From the NCBI GenBank assembly GCA_902796115.1, contig CADBNX010000540.1, positions 1 to 7,854 on the forward strand: DNA of 7,854 nt, read 5' to 3'. The notes under the pieces were generated by a model that did not search any database, was not told the origin of the DNA, and saw only the letters and a list, made by a program, of their open reading frames with translations. This stretch comes from an uncultured Eubacteriales bacterium (GTDB lineage Bacteria; Bacillota; Clostridia; Christensenellales; Aristaeellaceae). This document shows positions 1 through 6,729 of the stretch, one piece after another (position 1 is the first letter of the stretch; each line of letters begins with the position of its first letter). The translations under genes and the position numbers were made by a program.

Positions 1-189
1 GCCTACGCCAGCGGGGAATATGTTGCGATCCACGCGGCGTCGGAGGGCATCAAGCGCGTCTGCGTGCCGCTGCGCGCGAAGCTGACGGACGTCTTTACCG
101 GAGAAACGCTGCCCGGAAATGAAACGTACGTGGATATCGCGATGAAATTCGGCGAGACGCGCATCCTGCGCATCGAACCCATGAAATGA
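1..189 (+). CDS. C-terminal fragment of an unidentified protein, possibly a carbohydrate-active enzyme
   Basis: Frame 1 is open from the window edge to the TGA at 187-189 and gives the last 62 residues of a protein that begins outside the window. The visible part reads like alternating beta strands (GEYVAIHAAS, KRVCVPLRAKLTDVFTGE, YVDIAMKFGETRILRIEP). The pattern 'aLTDVFTGE...GETRILRI' resembles the small C-terminal beta-sandwich that closes many glycoside hydrolases, where the text typically runs 'v.DlftGe...l..getrlf'. That is resemblance from memory, not a family assignment. The stop lies 9 bases before the favoured murQ start, and the murQ ribosome site overlaps this stop codon, so the two are almost certainly co-transcribed and translationally coupled. 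The catalytic part is not in view, so no function is given. Confidence 0.7.
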   Translation, partial: AYASGEYVAIHAASEGIKRVCVPLRAKLTDVFTGETLPGNETYVDIAMKFGETRILRIEPMK

Positions 190-192
190 GGA
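188..192 (+). promoter_or_regulatory. Ribosome binding site that decides the murQ start
   Basis: GAGGA at 188-192 overlaps the TGA of the preceding gene. It touches the first possible ATG (193) with no spacer but stands 6 bases before the second ATG (199). The second is therefore the likely start. The overlap of the stop codon with this site suggests coupled translation. Confidence 0.65.
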
Positions 193-198
193 ATGGAT

Positions 199-1119
199 AT
201 GGATTTTGACAAGCTGGTCACCGAGCAGGTGAATCAGGAATCCCTGAACCTGGATATGATGAGTACGCCGGACGCGGCAAAACTGATGAACGCGATGGAT
301 CGGCAGGCGGCGCAGGCGGTGGAGAAGGCGCTGCCGCAGATCGCGCAGGCCGTCGATATCATCGCGGAACGCTTTGCGAAAGGCGGACGGCTGCTGTACT
401 GCGGCGCCGGCACCAGCGGCAGGCTGGGCGTGCTGGACGCTTCCGAATGTCCGCCCACCTTCGGGGTATCCCCGGAGATGGTGGTGGGCGTGATCGCGGG
501 CGGCGACCGCGCCCTCCGGTTTCCCGTTGAGGGAGCGGAGGACCGGGCGGAGCTCGGCGCGGCCGATATGCGGGCAAAAGAAATCGGCCCGGGGGATGTG
601 CTTGTGGCCATCAGCGCCAGCGGATACGCGCCTTACTGCGTCGGCGCGCTGGACTGCGCGCGGGAAGCGGGCGCAGCGGCCGTCGCGCTGGTCTGTTCGC
701 CGGATTCCGTGATGAAGCGGCACGCCGACCTGACCATCGAAGCGGTGGTCGGACCGGAGATCCTGTCCGGGTCTACCCGGCTGCGCGCGGGGACCGCCAC
801 CAAAATGGTACTGAATATGCTTACGACCCTGTCGATGGTGCGCATTGGCAAGGTGTACGGGAACCTGATGGTGGATATGACTCCTTCCAACGCGAAGCTG
901 CGCGACCGTGCCGTGCGCATGGTGCAGCGCGCGGCGGATGTGTGCCGGGAGCAGGCGGAGGAAGCGCTGAAGGAAGCCGGCGACGTGAAATGCGCGATCG
1001 TGGTGTGCAAAACGGGGGCCGAACCGGATCAGGCGCGGAAGGCGCTGGCGGAGAGCGGCGGTTTCGTGCGGAAAGCGATCGATACGCTCAGTAAAACCGA
1101 AAGAACAGCACGGATATGA
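199..1119 (+). CDS. murQ: N-acetylmuramic acid 6-phosphate etherase (MurQ)
   Basis: This cytosolic enzyme cleaves the D-lactyl ether of MurNAc-6-phosphate to give GlcNAc-6-phosphate and D-lactate, the step that links recovered cell-wall sugar to amino-sugar metabolism. The 306-residue protein is full length for the family and carries its signatures in order: the SIS-type sugar-phosphate loop GGRLLYCGAGTSGRLG, then LDASECPPTFG, the GAED motif, AISASG, VGPEILSGSTRLRAGTATK and GKVYGNLMVD. Counted from the ATG at 199, the glutamates of ECPPTFG and GAED fall at 83 and 114, the same numbers as the catalytic pair described for E. coli MurQ. This supports 199 over the ATG at 193. The end overlaps an ATG of the next frame (ATGA, 1116-1119), although that gene probably starts at 1176. 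No murR regulator, PTS transporter or anhydro-MurNAc kinase is visible nearby. Identification is secure. Confidence 0.97.
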   Translation: MDFDKLVTEQVNQESLNLDMMSTPDAAKLMNAMDRQAAQAVEKALPQIAQAVDIIAERFAKGGRLLYCGAGTSGRLGVLDASECPPTFGVSPEMVVGVIAGGDRALRFPVEGAEDRAELGAADMRAKEIGPGDVLVAISASGYAPYCVGALDCAREAGAAAVALVCSPDSVMKRHADLTIEAVVGPEILSGSTRLRAGTATKMVLNMLTTLSMVRIGKVYGNLMVDMTPSNAKLRDRAVRMVQRAADVCREQAEEALKEAGDVKCAIVVCKTGAEPDQARKALAESGGFVRKAIDTLSKTERTARI

Positions 1120-1166
1120 TGGGAAGCGAAAACGCTGTCCGGCAGGCGGGATCGCGGGGAATGAAT

Positions 1167-1171
1167 GAGGT
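1167..1171 (+). promoter_or_regulatory. Ribosome binding site that decides the heparinase-like gene start
   Basis: GAGGT (continuing as GAGGTGA) lies just before the ATG at 1176, leaving about 5 bases after GAGG. The earlier in-frame ATGs at 1116, 1119 and 1161 lack a properly spaced purine-rich site, so 1176 is preferred. Confidence 0.6.
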
Positions 1172-1175
1172 GAAT

Positions 1176-3179
1176 ATGATACGGACCGGGGATCTGATCC
1201 GCGCGGTCGGAAGTGTCGCGGATGGGGAAAAAACCGCGGAGAAATACGCCGCCCACCTGCGGGAACTGTTTGACGCGCTGCGGGAAGAAGCAATCGGCGG
1301 GGATTTCAGCGAAGCGCTTGCGCGCGGGGACGCGGAAAAAGCCGTCCGGTCGTGCGCCGCGCATTTCCGCGCGGGACCGGACGACGCGCTGCCCGTGGCG
1401 GCGCAGTTCCGCTTTGACAGGAACACCGCGGAACGCGCCGTCCGGGGAGCGGTGCGGGTGATCGGCATCGACTGGGAATTCCCGGATAGGCGCATCGATT
1501 ATCTGTTTGACCCGACGGCGCTGCGGGGTGCCCGGAATCATGAATGGCTCTGGCAGCTGAACCGGCACGCCTTCTGGCTGCATATGGCCGAGGCGTACCG
1601 CGAAAGCGGGAATGAGGCCTGCGCCTCGGCGTTTGAAAGGCAATTGCTCGACTGGATCGCGCAGACAGACTGCCCGCGGGAAGCCTGGAACGCGCCGGGC
1701 AGCGCGTGGCGGACCATCGAGTGCGGCATCCGGCTGATGGGCTCCTGGCCCATCGCGCTTCGCGTTTTCCGGCACGCGTCCGCTTTTTCCGACGTTTCCC
1801 TGCTGCTGATGCTCGCCTCCATGCGGCGGCAGGCGCTGCATCTGCTGGCGCATCCCACTCGGGCAAACTGGCTGATGATGGAGTGCTGCGGCGTATTTAC
1901 ATTTGCGGCGCTCTATCCCGAATTCCGGGAGGCGGAAGCGTTCGCAAAGACCGCGTGCGCGCGGTTCTTTGCGGAAATGGAAGCGCAGATCCTTCCGGAC
2001 GGCATGCATAACGAGCTGTCGCCGGATTATCAGTCGGTGGTGTGGAACTGCGCCGCGAACCTGTATGAGATCGCCCGCGAAAAGAAAACGGAATCCGCGC
2101 TGCCGTCCGGTTTCGTGCGGCAGATGCAGAAAACCGTCCGCGCGGCGGTGCTGCTTTCGACGCCCGCCTTCACGCAGCCGAGGACCAACGACTGTTATAC
2201 CGTACCGACGGCGAATTTCACTTTGCGGGCTGCAAAACTGCTGCCGCCGTCGGACGAATATGATTTCGTCAATTCCGGGGGCGCCGCGGGACGGGCGCCG
2301 GAAGGGAAAACCGCTTCCGCTTTTCTGCCTTGGGCCGGTTTCTGCGTCATGCGTTCCGGATGGGACAGGGACGCGGCGTATCTCTGCTTTGACGTAGGGC
2401 CGCTGGGCCGGGCGCATATGCACCAGGACAAGCTGAACATCAATCTGTACAAGGGCGGCGAAGAACTTATTTTTGACGACGGCGGCGGACAGTACGAGCT
2501 TTCCGCCGCCCGGGAGTACGGGATATCCGCCTATGACCATAATACGGTGCTGGTGGATGCCATGGCACAGAACCGCCGGGAACCGCTGGTTTCCCGCGAA
2601 GCGATCGACGCCGGATGGGTTTCAAACGAACGGTTCGATTATGCGAGGGGCAGCTATGAGGACGGATTCGGCCCGGATATGGCAAGGCTTGCCGTGCATA
2701 CGCGGCAGGTCCGCTTTGAAAAGCCGGATTTCTTCATTGTGCGGGACGATCTGTCCTCCGCCGACGGGAACGCGCACGAATACGAACTCCTGTTCCATCT
2801 GAATACGCTTTCCGTCGAAAGGACGGACCGGTATCCCGGCGCGGTGATTTCCCGATTCGGCAGGCGGGAAGATATCCTGATCCTGCCGCTGACGGAGGAC
2901 GGAGAAGAGGAAGTCACCGTCGTCAGCGGCCGCACGGAGCCTGCGCTGCGCGGGTGGTATGTGGGCCGGAACGAAGAAACGCTGCACCGTGCCGCGACGG
3001 TGGGGCGGAAATGCCGCCCCGCGGCGCGCCATACCTTTCTGACTTTGCTGATTCCGGTCCGCCGGGACGAAGCGCTGCCCGAAGTGCGCAGGGACGGCAG
3101 GATGCTTCGGGTACGGATCGCGGGACGAAACCACGAAACCGACCTGGAAAATCTGCCGTATACGAAGCGTGACTGCTGA
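1176..3179 (+). CDS. Heparinase II/III-family protein (putative cytosolic polysaccharide lyase)
   Basis: The 667-residue product has the two-part build of the heparinase II/III superfamily. An alpha/alpha toroid covers roughly residues 80-335 (LNRHAFWLHMAEAY at about 128-141, then helices rich in Trp and His). A C-terminal beta-sandwich begins near residue 385 with DVGPLGRAHMHQDKLNINLY (406-425) and AYDHNTVLVD. Candidate catalytic residues are the Asn in RANWLMMECC (231), the Tyr in NELSPDYQ (285) and the His pair in AHMHQD (414 and 416). These match the Asn/Tyr/His sets described for heparinase-type lyases, which break uronic-acid polysaccharides by beta-elimination. The N-terminus is polar and no signal peptide is seen, so it would work on imported oligosaccharides. 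The start at 1176 has the best ribosome site; an upstream ATG at 1116 would add 20 residues and overlap murQ by 4 bases. The gene follows murQ on the same strand and is probably in its operon. The substrate cannot be read from sequence. Confidence 0.88.
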   Translation: MIRTGDLIRAVGSVADGEKTAEKYAAHLRELFDALREEAIGGDFSEALARGDAEKAVRSCAAHFRAGPDDALPVAAQFRFDRNTAERAVRGAVRVIGIDWEFPDRRIDYLFDPTALRGARNHEWLWQLNRHAFWLHMAEAYRESGNEACASAFERQLLDWIAQTDCPREAWNAPGSAWRTIECGIRLMGSWPIALRVFRHASAFSDVSLLLMLASMRRQALHLLAHPTRANWLMMECCGVFTFAALYPEFREAEAFAKTACARFFAEMEAQILPDGMHNELSPDYQSVVWNCAANLYEIAREKKTESALPSGFVRQMQKTVRAAVLLSTPAFTQPRTNDCYTVPTANFTLRAAKLLPPSDEYDFVNSGGAAGRAPEGKTASAFLPWAGFCVMRSGWDRDAAYLCFDVGPLGRAHMHQDKLNINLYKGGEELIFDDGGGQYELSAAREYGISAYDHNTVLVDAMAQNRREPLVSREAIDAGWVSNERFDYARGSYEDGFGPDMARLAVHTRQVRFEKPDFFIVRDDLSSADGNAHEYELLFHLNTLSVERTDRYPGAVISRFGRREDILILPLTEDGEEEVTVVSGRTEPALRGWYVGRNEETLHRAATVGRKCRPAARHTFLTLLIPVRRDEALPEVRRDGRMLRVRIAGRNHETDLENLPYTKRDC

Positions 3180-3191
3180 ACACGGCAAGTA

Positions 3192-3219
3192 TTTGCAGTT
3201 TGCAGCATACACTTTGCAA
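3192..3219. repeat. Short TTTGCAG repeats in the convergent gap
   Basis: TTTGCAG occurs twice head to tail at 3192-3205, and a third near-copy, TTTGCAA, lies at 3213-3219. The copies sit in the only clearly AT-rich stretch of the left half, directly after the heparinase-like gene. The repeat is too short to call a mobile or CRISPR element. Confidence 0.4.
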
Positions 3220-3244
3220 TTTGACAAAAACGGACAGATATGAC

Positions 3245-3282
3245 GGTAAAGGGAAAGAGCGCTTTACAGCCGGCTGCTGCTC
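3245..3282 (-). terminator. Weak candidate terminator after the permease gene
   Basis: Read on the minus strand, GAGC (3282-3279) can pair with GCTC (3260-3257). The perfect 10-base palindrome CAGCCGGCTG (3267-3276) lies inside, and TTTCCCTTT follows the stem. The hairpin overlaps the permease stop codon. The outer stem is only 4 base pairs and the T-run is interrupted, so this is a suggestion only. No T-tailed hairpin was seen for the plus-strand genes that converge here. Confidence 0.27.
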
Positions 3283-4420
3283 AAAAGAACTTCCAGCGGC
3301 TCAGCAGGAATCCCGGGATGACTGCCAGCAGGAAAAACGCCCAGCTGATCAGCGTGAACACTTTGATGAATTTTCCGCCCATTCCGGGGTACTCGCGCAC
3401 ATAGATCCGGTAATTGATCACGGAAGCCAGCGAGCCGATGAGGGAGCAGAGCCCCGCGGTATCCGCGCCGTAGATGAGCCCGGCGAAGTTTTCGGAGAAC
3501 GGGTAAAGCACAATGGACGCCGGAACGTTCGAAATGATCTGGCTCAGGCCGATGGCCCACCAGTATTCAGCACCCGCGACCGCTTTCTTCAGGACGCCCG
3601 CGATGGCTTCATTCGCCGCGACGGAGGACGAAAACACAAAAAAGCACAGAAAGGTAACGAGCAGCACCCAGTCCGCTTTCAGCAGCAGGTGATAATCCAG
3701 CAGCGCGATGACGGCGAGGACCAGCACGACGGCCCAGGGCCAGAGCGAAGAGCGCGTTACGATCACCGCGATGATCATCGCGAACAGAAACAGATAGGCG
3801 ATGCGCCGGATTCTTCCCTCCGCGGGCCGGGGACTGTTTCCGTTTTCCGACGTGATGCCCTCCCGCGGGTTTTTCCGGTACAGAAAAAAGACGAAACCGA
3901 TCAGCAGGAACGCGGAAAAGGCGCACAGCGGCAGCATATGCAGCATGAAATGCCGTGCGCTGACATTGGCCTGGCCGAAGAGGAACAGGTTCTGCGGACT
4001 GCCGAAGGGCGTCAGCATGGAGCCGCGCACGGCGGCGATGTTTTCCAGGGTGATCACGGGCAGGATGTACCGCTCTTTGTTTCCGTTCCGGAAAAGCAGG
4101 ATCGTGAGCGGAACGAAAATGATCAGTGACACGTCGTTCGTGACGAACATGGAGGAGAAGAAAACGCCGAATACCAGAAACAGGGTCATCGCCGTCATCC
4201 GCTTCAGGTTTGAGGCGAGGTTCACGACGGGCCGGAGGATGTTTTCCTGCTTGAAGCCCTCCAGCACACAGAGCATCATCAGCAGGGTGCCCAGTGTGCG
4301 CCAGTCGATATCCCGCAGAAGCCGCGCCGTGGGCGGGGTGATGAACAGCGCGGCGGCCGCGGCGAGCAGGGAAAAGGTGAGCATCGGCTCTTTTTTCAGA
4401 AAAAGCAGCGTTTTCTTCAT
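3281..4420 (-). CDS. SLC13/ArsB-type anion permease
   Basis: This is a 379-residue integral membrane protein with about ten hydrophobic segments and a charged loop near residues 181-207. It shows two half-repeat signatures typical of the ion transporter superfamily that holds SLC13/DASS, CitMHS and ArsB: TNDVSLIIFVP (94-104) followed by TPFGSPQNLFLFG (137-149), and SQIISNVPASIVL (293-305) in the second half. Members move di- or tricarboxylates, sulfate or arsenite, often with sodium or protons; the ion used here cannot be read. It is at the short end for the family but has both motifs, so it is probably complete. On the minus strand AAGGAG lies 5 bases before the ATG, and the gap to the upstream GH10 gene is 9 bases. 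It is therefore the last gene of the M55-GH10-permease operon, where it may carry an acidic product or substrate of the pathway (inference). Confidence 0.87.
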   Translation of the reverse strand: MKKTLLFLKKEPMLTFSLLAAAAALFITPPTARLLRDIDWRTLGTLLMMLCVLEGFKQENILRPVVNLASNLKRMTAMTLFLVFGVFFSSMFVTNDVSLIIFVPLTILLFRNGNKERYILPVITLENIAAVRGSMLTPFGSPQNLFLFGQANVSARHFMLHMLPLCAFSAFLLIGFVFFLYRKNPREGITSENGNSPRPAEGRIRRIAYLFLFAMIIAVIVTRSSLWPWAVVLVLAVIALLDYHLLLKADWVLLVTFLCFFVFSSSVAANEAIAGVLKKAVAGAEYWWAIGLSQIISNVPASIVLYPFSENFAGLIYGADTAGLCSLIGSLASVINYRIYVREYPGMGGKFIKVFTLISWAFFLLAVIPGFLLSRWKFF

Positions 4421-4429
4421 GGGAACTCC

Positions 4430-5767
4430 TTATACGATGAAACGGAAGCGGTTCGGAGCGTTCCCTTTCAGGGAAAGCGTTTCCCGCATGCTTCTGCCGT
4501 CCGGCAGGACGAGGGTCACGTCATAGTCTCCCCGGAAGCCCCGGAAGGACGCCGCGCCGCCGTCCCCGGTGACGGTTTCCGTGTCGGTGTGCCATTCTTT
4601 TTTGAACAGATCGGAAATCGTCCGGTAAGCGGGCTTGGGCGTCATGTCGTGCCGGATCAGGCCCGCCAGGTAATGGTTTTCGTCCCGGTTGTTCTGGTTC
4701 GGGTTCCGGTACGCGTAGCCGTCCACCGTGTTCCAGTAGGTGATCATTTCCACACTCGCGTGAGAAAACCACATGGAATAGATATTCCTCAGGATTTCCG
4801 CCTGCAGCGCTTCGTCCTCCCCGGTTTCGTGATAGGCGGGAATGCTGATCTCCGTGATCTGCACGGGCAGGCCGAAATCGGCAAACTGATCCAGCACGGC
4901 GTAGATCCGCTCCGGGTCGTAATAGACGCCGGTGCCGTGCGCCTCGTCCCGCTCTTCGAAGAACATATGAAACTGCATGCCGACCGCGTCGATGGACGCG
5001 CCTTTGGAAAGCGCCCGCTCGATCTGCATATAGTAGGCGGTGCGGTTGTATTTGAACTGCTCCCAGATGAACGGGGAGGATTCGTTGATGACAAGTTCGT
5101 TGTTCGGGAAGAAGCGCCGCGCGGCCGCGAAGCTCCACTCCACCACCTCCGGGTCGTTCGCCAGCACTGTGGAGCGGCGCTCCGGCAGGTCCACGCCGTC
5201 GCAGAGCGTTTCATTGATGACCTCCCAGGAGGGGATGCGGCCGGCATAGCGTTCCGCGCACTCCCGCATGCGTTTGGTGAGCAGCTCCCTGACGGCGGAT
5301 ACGTCCCGGGGCAGCCATACCGGCGCGTATTTGTCGTAATTCAGGCAGTGGGCTTTGGGCATGATGCCGTTTTCCTCACACCAGGCGACGCACAGGTCCG
5401 GCGCGGGACGGCGGTAGTACTTCGGGCTGTCCGCCGCGTAGCGGGGCTTGCCCCGCTCCGGCTCCAGGGAATACCAGTAAAAAGGCAGCGTGGCCATGTT
5501 GAAGGCGCCGCGGTACAGGCGCTTGTAAGCCTCGTTCTTTTCTTCCGTCTCCAGCTCGTCCAGCAAAAACAGGTTGGCGCCGTATCTGAATTCATGGCTG
5601 CGCTGGCGCAGCAAAACCGTAACGCCAGGAACGGCGCTGCCGCTGCGGTCCGTCACAAAAACCGTGCCGTCGGATTTGCGGTTTTTTTCGATCCCCTCCC
5701 GGACGCGTTCCTCCATCAGGCCGCGTTTTTCATGAAAGGGCTTCAGAACTTCGTCTCTTCTGCTCAT
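4430..5767 (-). CDS. GH10-family glycosidase (endo-1,4-beta-xylanase-like), divergent
   Basis: The 445-residue product starts at MSRRDEVLKP, where a GGGGAG/GAGAGG purine site sits just upstream on the minus strand. Longer in-frame readings up to 6370 run through the M55 gene and are rejected. Residues about 33-65 form a small beta segment (GTVFVTDRSGSAVPGVTVLLRQ). The barrel follows with LEPERGKPRY, PKAHCLNYD, acid/base Glu186 in SWEVINE, INESS near 227-231, nucleophile Glu306 in VQITEIS, and YWNTVDG. A C-terminal beta segment (about 397-445, GDYDVTLVLPDGRS) closes the protein. GH10 enzymes hydrolyse beta-1,4-xylan or related glycans with retention of configuration. No signal peptide is visible, so it is probably intracellular. 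The usual ENxMKW and HTLVWH subsite motifs are replaced, so true xylanase activity is uncertain. It lies 16 bases after the M55 gene and 9 before the permease. Confidence 0.88.
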   Translation of the reverse strand: MSRRDEVLKPFHEKRGLMEERVREGIEKNRKSDGTVFVTDRSGSAVPGVTVLLRQRSHEFRYGANLFLLDELETEEKNEAYKRLYRGAFNMATLPFYWYSLEPERGKPRYAADSPKYYRRPAPDLCVAWCEENGIMPKAHCLNYDKYAPVWLPRDVSAVRELLTKRMRECAERYAGRIPSWEVINETLCDGVDLPERRSTVLANDPEVVEWSFAAARRFFPNNELVINESSPFIWEQFKYNRTAYYMQIERALSKGASIDAVGMQFHMFFEERDEAHGTGVYYDPERIYAVLDQFADFGLPVQITEISIPAYHETGEDEALQAEILRNIYSMWFSHASVEMITYWNTVDGYAYRNPNQNNRDENHYLAGLIRHDMTPKPAYRTISDLFKKEWHTDTETVTGDGGAASFRGFRGDYDVTLVLPDGRSMRETLSLKGNAPNRFRFIV

Positions 5768-5783
5768 GCCTCTCCCCGCTTTC

Positions 5784-6581
5784 TCAGTCCATGACCTGGC
5801 CGATACGGTCCAGCCACCCCGTACGGGTGAACGGATCGGGACAGGCGAAGGGATTTCGCTCACGGTCATACAGCGGCGCCTGGGCCGCGGCGTCCATGCG
5901 CTTGAAACGCACGGTGAATTCAAACGGTCCTGGGATGCGGTACGGCTGCATCTCGCCGCGGCGTTCCATTGCCCGGCGCACCCCTTCGTAAATCCGCTTC
6001 TGCGCTTCCCGCGGGTGAAGGCTGACGGCGGCGTTCCAGCCCCAGCCCTCCTTGGTGACGACCGTCTCCGCCCAGGGAAAGCGCTCCTTTGCCTGTGCGA
6101 CGCAGGCCGCGTCCGAAGCGCAGAACAGCACCGGCACGCCGTGCTCGCCGGCGTAGGCAGCGTCGATATCCATCTCGCCCATTTCCTGTCCGTTGACGGC
6201 ATAGCGCTGGTAGACCCTGGAATTGTAGGTATGCGCCAGCACCGCCCGGCCCGTGCCTTCCCGCGCGTGATAGCCGATGAAAAGCACACCGCCGAAGCTG
6301 CCGTCGATGCCCGGGAAACGGGTGCGGAACCCGCTGCCCAGCGCGATGCGGCAGCGGGGATCCACCTCATCGTAATCCAGGTTCACGCCGGAGCCGTGGT
6401 TGTCCCACACGATCACCTCATCCGCGCCGCCGTCAAACAGCGCCCGCGCGCACGCGTTGGCTTCGCGCAGGGCTTCACGGGCCGCAAATGCGTAATTGGC
6501 GCCGTTTCCCATGCCTTCGCCGGGAATGCCTACCGCGCAGGCGACGCCCTCCAGGTCCACACCGATGTAAAACTTGTTCAT
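5784..6581 (-). CDS. M55-family D-aminopeptidase (DppA-like)
   Basis: The 265-residue cytosolic metallopeptidase has the expected length for the family. Its metal and catalytic residues line up with those described for Bacillus subtilis DppA: Asp9 and Glu11 in GVDLEG, His62 in VWDNHGSG, His105 in FIGYHAREG, His117 in AHTYN (the DppA nucleophile position) and Glu136 in GQEMGEMD. DppA removes N-terminal D-amino acids such as D-Ala from short peptides, using a two-zinc centre in a ring-shaped decamer; it is linked to use of cell-wall peptides. On the minus strand AAGGAG stands 7 bases before the ATG. It is the first gene of a three-gene minus-strand operon with GH10 and permease genes. Together with murQ nearby it supports a cell-wall salvage theme, though M55 members beside sugar hydrolases may have other peptide substrates. 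Family assignment is firm; exact substrate is inferred. Confidence 0.93.
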   Translation of the reverse strand: MNKFYIGVDLEGVACAVGIPGEGMGNGANYAFAAREALREANACARALFDGGADEVIVWDNHGSGVNLDYDEVDPRCRIALGSGFRTRFPGIDGSFGGVLFIGYHAREGTGRAVLAHTYNSRVYQRYAVNGQEMGEMDIDAAYAGEHGVPVLFCASDAACVAQAKERFPWAETVVTKEGWGWNAAVSLHPREAQKRIYEGVRRAMERRGEMQPYRIPGPFEFTVRFKRMDAAAQAPLYDRERNPFACPDPFTRTGWLDRIGQVMD

Positions 6582-6728
6582 GGGAAAGCTCCTTTCTGTA
6601 CTGCTCCGGGATTCTTCCGGATGAAACCGGCCGCGGCAGGGGCGCGCCTTGGGAAAACCGGCGGCGCGTGCTGCTCCCGCGGGAAGCGCGGCGGGGTGCC
6701 CGGCCCGCGCCTGGCAGGCGGATCCGCC
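6582..6728. other. GC-rich intergenic spacer with inverted repeats
   Basis: These 147 bases separate the YczE-type gene from the M55 operon. They hold CGCGCC (6643-6648) opposite GGCGCG (6663-6668), able to form a 6-bp stem with a 14-base loop, TCCGG/CCGGA near the M55 end, and the 14-base palindrome listed separately. I found no convincing minus-strand promoter. The M55 operon may thus be read from the YczE promoter at 7438-7446 or from a non-standard promoter here. Confidence 0.4.
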
Positions 6729-6729
6729 T
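6716..6729. repeat. 14-base perfect palindrome at the YczE-type gene stop
   Basis: AGGCGGATCCGCCT reads the same on both strands and its last base is part of the TAA stop of the upstream minus-strand gene. With no T-run behind it on either strand it is not a standard intrinsic terminator, but it could slow transcription or shield a 3' end. Confidence 0.45.

Noticed and set aside
1116..1175. Earlier starts for the heparinase-like gene, including the ATGA overlap with murQ
   Set aside because: The 4-base overlap is a common arrangement, but no ribosome site precedes 1116 and the ATG at 1161 has its purine run too close; 1176 has GAGGTGA at good spacing. Kept as an alternative only.
1029..2540. 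Minus-strand ORF of 503 codons opposite the heparinase-like gene
   Set aside because: It has an Arg/Pro/His-rich translation with no recognisable motif and lies antisense to murQ and a gene with clear family motifs; long open antisense frames are expected in GC-rich DNA.
3192..3219. Possible CRISPR or mobile-element end from the TTTGCAG units
   Set aside because: Units are 7 bases with no regular spacers, no cas or transposase gene is present, and no flanking target duplication was seen.
3200..4129. Plus-strand ORF of 309 codons opposite the permease
   Set aside because: The translation is a charged Asp/Glu/Gln/Arg-rich shadow of a hydrophobic gene on the other strand, as expected from the genetic code.
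5768..6370. In-frame upstream extension of the GH10 gene on the minus strand to give a 646-residue protein
   Set aside because: The added 201 residues are read out of frame through the M55 gene, have an Arg/Ser/Ala-rich composition with no family features, and a good ribosome site stands directly before the ATG at 5767.
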